NCBI RefSeq assembly: GCF_008806595.1
Contig: NZ_VZRB01000001.1
Span: forward strand, 403,433 to 467,432
Source of the DNA: Streptomyces luteolifulvus
GTDB lineage: Bacteria; Actinomycetota; Actinomycetes; Streptomycetales; Streptomycetaceae
Direction: 5' to 3'
DNA: 64,000 nt
The first letter of the stretch is position 1; each line of letters begins with the position of its first letter. Positions 31,264 through 39,601 of the stretch are shown here, one piece after another. The notes under the pieces are model-generated. The model did not search any database and was not told the origin of the DNA. It saw only the letters and a list, made by a program, of their open reading frames with translations. The position numbers and the translations under genes were made by a program.

Positions 31264-33546
31264 ATGCCCTGGCCCATCGGCCGTCCGACCACGGTCCGCG
31301 CTCGGATCGTGGCGCTCGCACTCGCACCGGCGATCGCCCTGATGGCGCTGTGGAGCTTCGCCATGGTGTCCGTCACCGGCGAACTGCGCGCGCTGGTACG
31401 GCTCCAGGGGGTGTACGAGGACTTCGGCACCCCCGTCGACACGGCGATCGGGCAGATCCAGATCGAACGGCGGCTCGCCGCAGCGTACCTGGGGGCGGGA
31501 CACGGCACGGCGGGCGCCGCGGATCTGATGGAGCAGCAGCGCCGCACCGACCGTGCCGTGCACGCCCTGCGCGAAGCGATCCGCGGCGGGGACCGTGACC
31601 GGCTCTCGGACCGGCAGCGACAGGCCCTCGACGCCATGCTCGACACGGTCGACGGGCTGGAGGGGCTGCGCCGGCGCGTGCTGTCCCGGGACCTGTCCTG
31701 GGACCGGGCGGTGACCGAGTACGGCGCCCTCGTCGAGCCGGGCTTCGACGTCCAGTCGACGCTCACCGCACTGCAGGCGGGTCAGCTGGCGCGCGAGGCC
31801 CAGGTCGTCATCGAACTGGTGCGGGTACGGGAGTTCGTGTCGCGCGAGGACGCGCTCGTCGCCGGGGCGCGGGCCGCCGGTACGCTCACCGACCGCCAGT
31901 ACGACACGCTCACCGCCACCATCGAGGACCGTCGGGTCTTCGAGCGGACCTACGTTCCCGACCTCCCCGCCGACTCGCGGTCTCTCTTCGAGGAGTTCCG
32001 GCGCGGGCCGCTCCACCGGGAGCTGCAGCGCGGTGAGGACGCCCTGCTGCGGGCGGGGGCCGGCCGGGCGGGCGAGGCGGTCGCGGCGGACATCTGGCGC
32101 GCCACGACCGACCGGGCCGTCAAGCGGTACATGCTGCTGTGCACACGCTCGGCGATGAACTCCGCCGAGCGCGGGCGGGAGTTCGCCTACCGGGAGCTGG
32201 CCAAGGCCGCCGTCGTGGGGGTGCTCGGACTCCTCGCCGTGGGGGTGTCCCTGTGGTTCGCGGTGCGCGGCGCCCGTCGTATCTCGCGCCGTCTGGAGAC
32301 GCTGCGGGACGCCGCGGATCTGCTCAGCACCCGCCAACTCCCGGACGTCATGGCGAGATTGAGCGCGGGCGAAGAGGTGGACGCCGTCACCGAGGCGCCG
32401 CCGCTGGCCGACGGGGAGGCGGGCGCGGACGAGATCGGGGACGTCGGCCGGTCCTTCAACACCGCGCGGCTCGCGGCCGTCGAGGCCGCCGTCAAGCAGG
32501 CCACCCTGCGCCGCGGGCTGTTCGCGGTCCTCCTCAACATCGCCCGGCGCAACCAGGCGCTGGTGCACCGTCAGCTGAAGCTCGTCGACCGGCTGGAGCG
32601 GCAGACGGACGACCCCGACGTGCTGCACCAGCTGTTCCGCATCGACCACCTCACCACCCGGATGCGACGCCACGCGGAGAGCCTGATCATCCTCTCCGGC
32701 GCGGCACCCGGGCGCCGATGGCGGCGGCCGGTGCCGATCGCCGACGTCGTCTCCTCGGCGGTGGGCGAGATCGAGGACTACGCGCGCGTGGAAGTGCCGC
32801 CGATGGAGCGGGTGGGTGTCGCGGCGGACGCGGTCGCGGACGTCGTCCATCTGATCGCGGAACTCCTGGAGAACGCCACCTCGTTCTCCCCGCCCCACAC
32901 CAGGGTCACCCTGCGCACCGGGCGGGACCGCGGCGGCTTCGTCGTGGAGATCGACGACCGAGGTCTCGGCCTCGACGGCGACCGCCGGGCGGAGGCCCAC
33001 CGCACCCTCACCGCCCCCGACGACTTCGACCCGACCCGCCACGACCGCCTCGGCCTCTATGTCGTGGGCCGCCTTGCCGCCCGCCACGGCATCTCGGTCA
33101 GCCTGCACGATTCGCCGTACGGCGGAACGACGGCGACGGTGCTGCTGCCGGAGGGGGTGCTGGCGGAGCCGGGGGCCGAGGACGAGGCCCCGGAGGCCCT
33201 GGGGCGGCACACGGTGAGCGGGGCGAGCGGAGTGACCGGCGTGACCGGGGCGACCGGGGCGACCAGGGCGACCACGGTGATCGCCCCGGAGGACCGCACG
33301 TCGGAGCACGTCGCCCCCGCCCTTCCCACGCGCGTCCGCCAGGCCTCGATCGCCCCCGCCCTGCGCGCCGATGCACCGGTCGCCGCTGAACAAGCGGAGC
33401 GTGAGATCACCCCCGACGAGATGCGTGCCGTCTTCGGGGCCTTTCAGCGGGGGCTCGACCGTGGGCGCAAGGGACTGCCGGCGCGCACCGGGCCCGCACA
33501 GCCGACCGACACCGAGGAACGGACGGACGCCGACGATGCGCAGTGA
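31264..33546 (+). CDS. cvnA: Conservon sensor kinase-like protein (CvnA type, nitrate/nitrite-sensing domain)
   Basis: 760 aa. First gene of a conservon, the actinobacterial operon that encodes a membrane complex resembling a eukaryotic G-protein-coupled receptor system. Helix 1 (about 14-36) and helix 2 (about 315-335, VVGVLGLLAVGVSLWFAV) flank an extracellular helical NIT sensing domain. The cytoplasmic part has a HAMP-like linker, RIDHLTTRMRRHAESLIILSG in place of a normal H box, and an HATPase_c domain with ELLENATSFSPP, DRGLGL and GLYVVGRLAARHG. The C-terminal 130 residues are low-complexity, with GVTGVTGATGATRATT repeats. ATG 31264 follows GGGGAGAGC. Overlaps cvnB by 11 bp. Confidence 0.92.
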   Translation: MPWPIGRPTTVRARIVALALAPAIALMALWSFAMVSVTGELRALVRLQGVYEDFGTPVDTAIGQIQIERRLAAAYLGAGHGTAGAADLMEQQRRTDRAVHALREAIRGGDRDRLSDRQRQALDAMLDTVDGLEGLRRRVLSRDLSWDRAVTEYGALVEPGFDVQSTLTALQAGQLAREAQVVIELVRVREFVSREDALVAGARAAGTLTDRQYDTLTATIEDRRVFERTYVPDLPADSRSLFEEFRRGPLHRELQRGEDALLRAGAGRAGEAVAADIWRATTDRAVKRYMLLCTRSAMNSAERGREFAYRELAKAAVVGVLGLLAVGVSLWFAVRGARRISRRLETLRDAADLLSTRQLPDVMARLSAGEEVDAVTEAPPLADGEAGADEIGDVGRSFNTARLAAVEAAVKQATLRRGLFAVLLNIARRNQALVHRQLKLVDRLERQTDDPDVLHQLFRIDHLTTRMRRHAESLIILSGAAPGRRWRRPVPIADVVSSAVGEIEDYARVEVPPMERVGVAADAVADVVHLIAELLENATSFSPPHTRVTLRTGRDRGGFVVEIDDRGLGLDGDRRAEAHRTLTAPDDFDPTRHDRLGLYVVGRLAARHGISVSLHDSPYGGTTATVLLPEGVLAEPGAEDEAPEALGRHTVSGASGVTGVTGATGATRATTVIAPEDRTSEHVAPALPTRVRQASIAPALRADAPVAAEQAEREITPDEMRAVFGAFQRGLDRGRKGLPARTGPAQPTDTEERTDADDAQ

Positions 33547-33982
33547 CGACGGGAGCCGGGAGGCAGGGGCCCCCGAGCACCCCGGGACGGACCTCGGCTG
33601 GCTGCTCGACGATCTCGTGGCAAGGACCGGGCACGTCCGCCAGGCCGTCCTGCTGACCGGGGACGGCCTCCCGCTGAGCGCCTCGGACGGGATGCGGACC
33701 CAGGACATCGAGCACCTCGCCGCCGTCTGCTCCGGCTTCCACGCCCTGGCCCGGTCCGCGGGGGAGCGGTTCGAGGTCGGCGAGGTGCGGCAGACCATGG
33801 TGATGCTCGACGACGCGTATCTGTTCATCACTCCGGCGGGCGCCGGCAGCCGCCTCGCCGTGCTGAGCGAGGCGCAGACCGACGTCGGTCAGCTGGCCCA
33901 CGAGATGGCGCTGCTCGTCCGCCGGGTCGGCCGCCACCTGGACGCCACCGCGCGGTCGGACAGCCACCCGAACGGTTCCTGA
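33536..33982 (+). CDS. cvnB: Roadblock/LC7-domain protein (CvnB type)
   Basis: 148 aa. Roadblock/LC7 proteins in conservons act as regulators of the partner GTPase. The fold is recognisable from LGWLLDDLVARTGHVRQAVLL, LTGDGLPLSASDGM, and the DIEHLAAVCSGFHALARSAGE helix followed by TMVMLDDAYLFITPAG. ATG 33536 overlaps the kinase stop. The next gene is the DUF742 component, so the order A-B-C is standard, but the usual GTPase partner is missing. Confidence 0.92.
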   Translation: MRSDDGSREAGAPEHPGTDLGWLLDDLVARTGHVRQAVLLTGDGLPLSASDGMRTQDIEHLAAVCSGFHALARSAGERFEVGEVRQTMVMLDDAYLFITPAGAGSRLAVLSEAQTDVGQLAHEMALLVRRVGRHLDATARSDSHPNGS

Positions 33983-33989
33983 ACCGCCT

Positions 33990-34370
33990 GTGACCGACGA
34001 GCACTGGTACGAGGACGAGACCGGGCCGATGGTGCGTCCCTACACCGTGACCCGGGGCCGCACCCGGCCCGCCGCCGGGCACACCCTCGATCTGATGTCC
34101 CGGGTCACGGCCCTGGACACGGATCAGCAGCCCGTCGGCGTCGACCACGCCCGGACGTCCCTGCTAGCCCTGGTACGCCGCGGCCCCCGCACGCTCGTCG
34201 AGCTCGCCGCGGACGCCGACCTGCCCCTGACCGTCGTACGCGTCCTGCTGGGCGACCTCGCCGAAGCGGGCCTGGTCCGCATCGACGAGCCGCGGCCCGC
34301 GACACCGGGCGGCCCGGCAGCCGACCCGGAACTGCTGAGGGAGATCGTGGAGCTGCTGCGCCGGATCTAG
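33990..34370 (+). CDS. cvnC: DUF742 protein (CvnC type)
   Basis: 126 aa. DUF742 is a winged-helix-like family found almost only in conservons. Seen here are WYEDETGPMVRPYTVTRGRT, LDLMSRVTAL and PLTVVRVLLGDLAEAGLVRI, the hallmark segments. GTG 33990 lies 7 bp after cvnB. In intact conservons the 3' end of cvnC overlaps or abuts cvnD (a small Ras-like GTPase gene of about 190 codons). Here no GTPase frame follows; instead a degenerate second copy of this gene's 3' end starts 88 bp downstream. Confidence 0.92.
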   Translation: MTDEHWYEDETGPMVRPYTVTRGRTRPAAGHTLDLMSRVTALDTDQQPVGVDHARTSLLALVRRGPRTLVELAADADLPLTVVRVLLGDLAEAGLVRIDEPRPATPGGPAADPELLREIVELLRRI

Positions 34371-34900
34371 GGAGCGGTGCGTGTCGGGGGGAGGGAGCCG
34401 CGCGGGGCTGGGGGTGCGGTGCGGCGGGGGGGGGCGTCGGTGGCGCGGGCGTGGTGTGCATCGGCGAGCCGCGGCCCGCGGGAAGGGGTGGCCCGTGGCC
34501 GACCCGGAGCTGCTGCGGGAGATCGTGGAGCTGCTGCGCCGGATCTAGGGAGCGGTGCGCTGGGGGGAGGGAGCCGCGCCGGGGCTGGGGAGCGGCGCGC
34601 CGGGGGGCAGAGAGCCGCGCCGGGCTGCGGAGCGGCGGTCGGGGGCCGTCGGTGCCCGGGAGGTGGGTCTTCGGGCAGTCCGCCGGGGCGATCGGCATCG
34701 GGGCTCTGTACGACCGCCTCGCAGGCCCGGCCGGGGGGCCGCCGGTGGCCGGGAAGCCGCGCAACGAATCGCCGCCCCACCCCCGATGCGCGCAACGATC
34801 CGCTCACGAGCGCGCAACGGCTCCTCCTTGTCCGGCCGAGCCCGCCGACCGTACCGTCTAAAGGACCCCCCAAACCCGTCCGTACCGGTGAGGAACCCGC
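34371..34900 (+). repeat. G-rich repeat-bearing spacer between conservon and davA
   Basis: This 530-bp stretch holds no gene. A motif of the form GGAGCGGTGCG-GGGGGAGGGAGCCGCGC-GGGGCTG occurs at 34371, 34549 and, diverged, at 34586 (GGAGCGGCGCGCCGGGGG), besides the cvnC remnant. From about 34750 the base composition relaxes toward davA; ACCGTA (34853-34858) may be part of its promoter. Loss of the expected cvnD gene maps to this interval. Confidence 0.65.
34458..34559 (+). pseudogene. Degenerate duplicate of the cvnC 3' end
   Basis: Bases 34458-34559 repeat 34279-34381 at an offset of 179 bp. The shared block runs from the IDEPRPA codons through ELLREIVELLRRI, the TAG stop and GGGAGCGGTGCG beyond it. 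A one-base deletion in the variable middle (17 instead of 18 bases between GCCCGCG and GCCGAC) shifts the frame, and there is no start codon, so this copy cannot be expressed as DUF742. It is direct evidence of a tandem duplication event at the conservon's end. Confidence 0.85.
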
Positions 34901-35689
34901 ATGCGCACCGCCCTGCTCCAGAGCTCCGGCCGACCCGGATCCGTCGCCGCGAACCTCAAGGTTCTCGACGAGGCCGCGGGCCGCGCCGCCGCCGCGGGCG
35001 CAGGGCTGATCGTCGCGCCGGAGATGTTCCTGACGGGGTACGCGATCGGCGACGACATCGCCCGTCTCGCCGAGCCCGCCGACGGCGACTCCGCCGACGC
35101 GGTCGCCGAGATCGCGGGCCGGCACGGCCTCGCGATCGCCTACGGCTACCCGGAGCGAGCGTCCGGCCGTGTCTTCAACTCCGCCCAGCTGATCGCCGCC
35201 GACGGCACCCGGCTCGCGAACTACCGCAAGACCCACCTCTTCGGCTGCTTCGAGCACGATCACTTCACCCCGGGCGACACGCCGGTCGTCCAGGCCGAGC
35301 TGAACGGTCTCCGCGTCGGCCTGATGATCTGCTACGACGTCGAGTTCCCGGAGAACGTCCGCGCCCACGCCCTCGCCGGCACCGACCTCCTGCTGGTGCC
35401 GACCGCGCAGATGCACCCGTTCCAGTTCGTCGCCGAGTCCCTGGTCCCGGTGCGCGCCTTCGAGAACCAGATGTACGTCGCGTACGTCAACCGGGTCGGC
35501 CAGGAGGGCGAGTTCGAGTTCGTCGGGCTCTCCGCGCTCGCCGCCCCCGACGGGGTCGCCCGCACCCGCGCAGGCCGCGACGAGGAACTGGTCGTCGCCG
35601 ATGCGGACCCCGTCCTGCTCGCCGCCTCCCGTGAGGCGAACCCGTATCTCAAGGACCGCCGCCCCGGCCTCTACGGGTCCCTCGTCTGA
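34901..35689 (+). CDS. davA: 5-aminovaleramide amidohydrolase, nitrilase superfamily
   Basis: 262 aa. DavA hydrolyses 5-aminovaleramide (5-aminopentanamide) to 5-aminovalerate and ammonia. The nitrilase-superfamily Glu-Lys-Cys triad is visible: PEMFLTGYAIG (Glu near 44), ANYRKTHLFG (Lys near 110) and LMICYDVEFPENVRAHAL (Cys near 147). I recognise the unusual YGYPER, NSAQLI and ICYDVEFPEN segments as closely resembling Pseudomonas DavA. ATG 34901 follows GTGAGGA. The next gene, 62 bp on, is a DavB-type lysine 2-monooxygenase that would make its substrate, which strongly supports this assignment over a generic nitrilase. Confidence 0.85.
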   Translation: MRTALLQSSGRPGSVAANLKVLDEAAGRAAAAGAGLIVAPEMFLTGYAIGDDIARLAEPADGDSADAVAEIAGRHGLAIAYGYPERASGRVFNSAQLIAADGTRLANYRKTHLFGCFEHDHFTPGDTPVVQAELNGLRVGLMICYDVEFPENVRAHALAGTDLLLVPTAQMHPFQFVAESLVPVRAFENQMYVAYVNRVGQEGEFEFVGLSALAAPDGVARTRAGRDEELVVADADPVLLAASREANPYLKDRRPGLYGSLV

Positions 35690-35751
35690 AACCCGCCAAG
35701 CCCGCCCTCAGCCCAGCCCCCAGCTCTTTTCGCGCAAGGAGTCCGTACCCC

Positions 35752-37464
35752 ATGACGTCCACCGTGCCCAACGCCGTCGAGCACGCTGACGAGCAGCGAC
35801 TGCCGATCACCATGTTCGGCCCGGACTTCCCGTACGCGTACGACGACTTCCTGGCCCACCCCGCGGGCCTCGGCCAGGTACCCGCGACCGAGCACGGCAC
35901 CGAGATCGCGGTGATCGGCGGCGGCCTGTCCGGCATCGTCGCCGCCTACGAGCTGATGAAGATGGGCCTCAAGCCCGTCGTCTACGAGGCCGACCAGATC
36001 GGCGGCCGCCTGCGCACCGTCGGCTTCGAGGGCTGCGAGGAGTCGCTGGCCTGCGAGCTGGGCGCGATGCGCTTCCCGCCGTCCTCCACGGCACTCCAGC
36101 ACTACATCGACCTGGTCGGGCTCGAGACCAGTCCCTTCCCCAACCCCCTCGCGGAGGCCACGCCCTCGACGGTCGTCGACCTCAAGGGCGAGTCCCACTA
36201 CGCCGAGACGATCGACGACCTGCCGCAGGTCTACCGGGACGTCGCCGACGCCTGGAACAGGTGCCTCGAAGAGGGCGCCGACTTCTCCGACATGAACCGG
36301 GCCATGCGCGCGCGCGACGTCCCGCGCATCCGCGAGATCTGGTCGCGGCTCGTCGAGAAGCTCGACAACCAGACCTTCTACGGCTTCCTCTGCGACTCCG
36401 AGGCCTTCAAGTCCTTCCGCCACCGCGAGATCTTCGGCCAGGTCGGCTTCGGCACCGGCGGCTGGGACACGGACTTCCCCAACTCCATCCTGGAGATCCT
36501 GCGCGTCGTCTACACCGAGGCCGACGACCACCACCGCGGCATCGTCGGCGGCTCCCAGCAGCTGCCGCTCCGCCTGTGGGAGCGTACGCCGGAGAAGATC
36601 GTGCACTGGCCGTACGGCACCTCGCTGAGGTCCCTGCACAGCGACGGTGAGCCGCGCCCGGCCGTGACCCGGCTGCACCGCACCGCCGGCAACCAGATCA
36701 CGGTGACGGACGCGAACGGCGACATCCGCACCTACAAGGCGGCGATCTTCACCGCCCAGTCCTGGATGCTGCTGTCTAAGATCGCCTGCGACGACTCGCT
36801 GTTCCCGATCGACCACTGGACGGCGATCGAGCGCACCCACTACATGGAGAGTTCGAAGCTCTTCGTCCCGGTCGACCGGCCCTTCTGGCTGGACAAGGCC
36901 GTCGACGACAGGGGAAATCCGACGGGCCGGGACGTCATGTCGATGACGCTCACCGACCGTATGACGCGCGGTACTTACCTGCTGGACGACGGTCCGGACA
37001 AGCCCGCGGTCATCTGCCTCTCCTACACCTGGTGCGACGACAGCCTGAAGTGGCTGCCGCTGTCCGCGAACGAGCGGATGGAGGTCATGCTGAAGTCGCT
37101 CGGCGAGATCTACCCGAACGTCGACATCCGGAAGCACATCATCGGCAACCCGGTGACCGTCTCCTGGGAGAACGAGCCCTACTTCATGGGCGCGTTCAAG
37201 GCCAACCTGCCCGGCCACTACCGCTACCAGCGGCGCCTGTTCACGCACTTCATGCAGGACCGGCTGCCCGAGGACAAGCGGGGCGTCTTCCTCGCCGGCG
37301 ACGACATCTCCTGGACGGCCGGCTGGGCCGAGGGCGCGGTCCAGACGGCGCTGAACGCGGTCTGGGGCGTCATGCACCAGCTCGGCGGGCAGACCGACGC
37401 GACCAACCCCGGCCCGGGGGACGTCTACGACGAGATCGCGCCGGTGGAGCTTCCGGAGGACTGA
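35752..37464 (+). CDS. davB: L-lysine 2-monooxygenase-like flavin amine oxidase
   Basis: 570 aa. DavB oxidatively decarboxylates L-lysine to 5-aminovaleramide. The FAD-binding EIAVIGGGLSGIVAAYELMK (about 49-68) and C-terminal GVFLAGDDISWTAGWAEGAV (about 505-524) mark the monoamine-oxidase family. The N-terminal ITMFGPDFPYAYDDFLAHPA followed by GLG and the segments FGQVGFGTGGWDTDFPNSIL and YFMGAFKANLPGHYRYQRR are, as I recall them, the DavB pattern and differ from plain amine oxidases. Phenylalanine or tryptophan 2-monooxygenases belong to the same family, so another amino acid substrate cannot be excluded. ATG 35752 follows AAGGAGT. Likely co-transcribed with davA. Confidence 0.85.
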   Translation: MTSTVPNAVEHADEQRLPITMFGPDFPYAYDDFLAHPAGLGQVPATEHGTEIAVIGGGLSGIVAAYELMKMGLKPVVYEADQIGGRLRTVGFEGCEESLACELGAMRFPPSSTALQHYIDLVGLETSPFPNPLAEATPSTVVDLKGESHYAETIDDLPQVYRDVADAWNRCLEEGADFSDMNRAMRARDVPRIREIWSRLVEKLDNQTFYGFLCDSEAFKSFRHREIFGQVGFGTGGWDTDFPNSILEILRVVYTEADDHHRGIVGGSQQLPLRLWERTPEKIVHWPYGTSLRSLHSDGEPRPAVTRLHRTAGNQITVTDANGDIRTYKAAIFTAQSWMLLSKIACDDSLFPIDHWTAIERTHYMESSKLFVPVDRPFWLDKAVDDRGNPTGRDVMSMTLTDRMTRGTYLLDDGPDKPAVICLSYTWCDDSLKWLPLSANERMEVMLKSLGEIYPNVDIRKHIIGNPVTVSWENEPYFMGAFKANLPGHYRYQRRLFTHFMQDRLPEDKRGVFLAGDDISWTAGWAEGAVQTALNAVWGVMHQLGGQTDATNPGPGDVYDEIAPVELPED

Positions 37465-37466
37465 GT

Positions 37467-37494
37467 CTGCTCACCCCGGCAGCGGGGTGAGCAG
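37467..37494. terminator. Bidirectional terminator between davB and the DUF5995 gene
   Basis: CTGCTCACCCC (37467-37477) and GGGGTGAGCAG (37484-37494) form a perfect 11-bp stem around GGCAGC. It starts two bases after the davB stop and its far side lies within the last codons (LLTPLPG) of the convergent gene, serving both. Confidence 0.8.
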
Positions 37495-38157
37495 CATGCG
37501 GCCCGCCAGGCCGACCGCCGCGTCCAGGCGGTCGGCGAACTCCCCGGCGAGGTCGGGCAGCCGGCGCAGCGCCCACAGCGCGCGGGCCGCCGACCAGGAG
37601 GCGTCGCGGGCCCGCTCCAGGCTCCATGAGCCGAGGAGATGGGTGAGCGGATCGGCGACCTGGAGGAGGTCGGGTCCCGGCATCAGATCCTCGCGGACGC
37701 GTTCCTCCAGCGAGCCGAGGAGATCGCCCACGCGGTCGAACTCGTCCTCCAGATCCGTGGGTTCGCAGCCGAGCGCACGACTGGTGTCCACCACGGCGAG
37801 CACCAGGTCGTGACCGATGTGCGCGTTGATGCCCGCGAGCGCGAACTGCAGCGGTCGTACGCCGGGATGACGGCGGAACTGCAACAGCGGCCGCCAACAG
37901 GCGGGCGGGCGCCGGTCGTCGGCCGCCGTCTCCACGACGGCCAGGTAGCGCTCGGCGAACCGTACGTCCAGCGTGACCGCGGCCCGCGCGTCCCCGAGCC
38001 GACCCGTGTCGATGCACCGGCCGACCGCCTCGGTGACGGCGAGGTACACGCGGTTGAAGACCGCGACCCCGTCCCGCTCCGGCAGGGCGGTGTCCAGCGC
38101 ACGCATCCGGGAGACGACCCCGTCCAGGGGAGCGGTGACTTGCCGGCATCGCACCAT
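37471..38157 (-). CDS. DUF5995 family protein
   Basis: 228 aa, function unknown. All-helical sequence with conserved-looking FNRVYLAVTEAV, FAERYLAVVE, PLQFALAGINAHIGHDLVLAVV and WSAARALWALRRL, which fits the DUF5995 family common in actinobacteria. The His-x-x-His-like IGHDL segment may be part of an active site but no biochemical role is known to me. ATG 38157 is used although its ribosome binding site is weak; ATG 38105 (MRALDTALPERDG) is a shorter alternative. Convergent with davB. Confidence 0.82.
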   Translation of the reverse strand: MVRCRQVTAPLDGVVSRMRALDTALPERDGVAVFNRVYLAVTEAVGRCIDTGRLGDARAAVTLDVRFAERYLAVVETAADDRRPPACWRPLLQFRRHPGVRPLQFALAGINAHIGHDLVLAVVDTSRALGCEPTDLEDEFDRVGDLLGSLEERVREDLMPGPDLLQVADPLTHLLGSWSLERARDASWSAARALWALRRLPDLAGEFADRLDAAVGLAGRMLLTPLPG

Positions 38158-38264
38158 GGGGGCAGAGTCCCAGCTGCACGCCGGCCCGGGTACCAGCGGG
38201 CCCGGCGCTTCCCCGGAACGGGGGAACGCGGACCTGGAGGTCACCGGGCCGCGGGGCGACCGGT

Positions 38265-39476
38265 TCACGGCCGCGGGTCGGGAACCGCCGCGGCCCGCAG
38301 ATCCACCTTCGCCCGGTCGCGGGTGCCCGCGCGCAGCACCCCCGCGAAGACCACGAGCCCGCACGCCAGCACGGTCACCAGTCCGAACGACACCGTCAGG
38401 CTGGTTGCCTCGGCGATTCCGCCGATGGCGCTCGGCGCGACCAGGCCCGAGGTGTACGTGATGGTCGCGACGCCCGCGATGGCCTGGCTCGGGTTGGGGC
38501 CGCTGCGGCCCGCCGCCGCGAAGCAGAGCGGGACGACCACGGCTATGCCCAGGCCCATGAGCGCGAATCCGGTCATCGCCACGGCCGGATGACCCGCGAC
38601 GACGATGAGCAGACCACCGGCCGCGGCGAGCACGCCGCCGACCCGGACGGTGCGGACCGGGCCGAAGCGGTTCACGACCGCGTCGCCCACCAGCCGCGCC
38701 AGCGCCATGGTCAGCATGAAGCCGGTCGTGCACGCGGCCGCGAGACCCGCGGAGGTTCCGAGCTGGTCGCGCAGATAGACCGCCGACCAGTCCAGGCTCG
38801 CCCCCTCCGCGAACACCGCGCAGAATCCGACCGCGCCGATCAGCAGAGCCGACCTGGGCGGCAGCGCGAACCGGGGCGGGGGTTCCTCGTCCTCGGCGGG
38901 CTGGAGATCGAGCACCCAGTTGCACGCGGTCACTCCGAGCACGGTCAGGACCGCGGCCGCCAGGAAGTGGTGCAGACGGGCGTCCGAGCCCAGATGCGCG
39001 GCGAGGGTGCCGGCCGCCGAGCCGATCAGGGCGCCCGCGCTCCACATGCCGTGCAGGCCGGACATGATCGAGCGCCCGAGACGGTTCTCCACCTCGACGC
39101 CGAGCGCGTTCATCGCCACGTCCGCCATGCCCGCGGTGGCGCCGTAGGTGAACAGGGCCAGACAGAGCGTGAGCAGGTTCGGCGCGAGGGACGGCAGGAT
39201 CAGCGACAGCGTCCAGAGGGTGATCAGACCGCGCAGCGCGTTCCGGGCGCCGAAGCGGTGGCTGACGCCGCCCGCGAGCGGCATCGCCAGCGACGCGCCG
39301 AGCGCGGGGAAGGCGAGGGCGAGCCCCAACTGTCCGGCGCTGACCGACGCATGGTCCTGGATCCACGGCACCCGCGTTGCGAACGAGCCGGTCACGGCGC
39401 CGTGCACGGCGAACACGGCGGCCACGGCGTACCGTGCCCGCTTCACCTCGTGCTGCTCGTGAACCACTGCACTCAT
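38265..39476 (-). CDS. MFS transporter divergent from a ROK regulator
   Basis: 403 aa, about 12 membrane helices. The MFS signature in the helix 2-3 loop reads MPLAGGVSHRFGARNALR, and the second half starts near residue 210 after an acidic loop (LQPAEDEEPPPR). Similar proteins are annotated as sugar or unknown-substrate MFS permeases of the YbjJ/inner-membrane type. ATG 39476 has AAGGAGG nine bases upstream. The gene is divergent from a ROK repressor, with a clear palindromic operator between them, so repression by that ROK protein and induction by a sugar-like ligand are likely. Confidence 0.88.
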   Translation of the reverse strand: MSAVVHEQHEVKRARYAVAAVFAVHGAVTGSFATRVPWIQDHASVSAGQLGLALAFPALGASLAMPLAGGVSHRFGARNALRGLITLWTLSLILPSLAPNLLTLCLALFTYGATAGMADVAMNALGVEVENRLGRSIMSGLHGMWSAGALIGSAAGTLAAHLGSDARLHHFLAAAVLTVLGVTACNWVLDLQPAEDEEPPPRFALPPRSALLIGAVGFCAVFAEGASLDWSAVYLRDQLGTSAGLAAACTTGFMLTMALARLVGDAVVNRFGPVRTVRVGGVLAAAGGLLIVVAGHPAVAMTGFALMGLGIAVVVPLCFAAAGRSGPNPSQAIAGVATITYTSGLVAPSAIGGIAEATSLTVSFGLVTVLACGLVVFAGVLRAGTRDRAKVDLRAAAVPDPRP

Positions 39477-39526
39477 TGTGCGGCCCCTCCTTGGCTTTCC
39501 GGCCCCTTCGTTGCGTCGGCGAAAAC

Positions 39527-39547
39527 TATCAGGAACCCTGCCTGATA
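39527..39547. promoter_or_regulatory. ROK operator in the MFS-ROK divergent spacer
   Basis: TATCAGG (39527-39533) and CCTGATA (39541-39547) are perfect 7-bp arms around AACCCTG, set 50 bp upstream of each divergent start. This A/T-containing palindrome stands out from the surrounding G+C-rich DNA. Placement and symmetry fit a dimeric ROK repressor controlling both genes. Confidence 0.7.
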
Positions 39548-39601
39548 AAAAGGGGACAGTCGCCCGACTCCGGCGCCCCGCCGATCTGGAAGGATCCCGG
39601 C

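Noticed and set aside
31192..33831. An 879-codon minus-strand frame opposite cvnA and cvnB
   Set aside because: Shadow frame caused by high third-position G+C. The plus-strand conservon genes carry recognisable domains.
34451..34861. A 136-codon frame over the cvnC remnant
   Set aside because: It reads the duplicated DNA in a different frame from DUF742, and is G-rich low-complexity sequence without a ribosome binding site.
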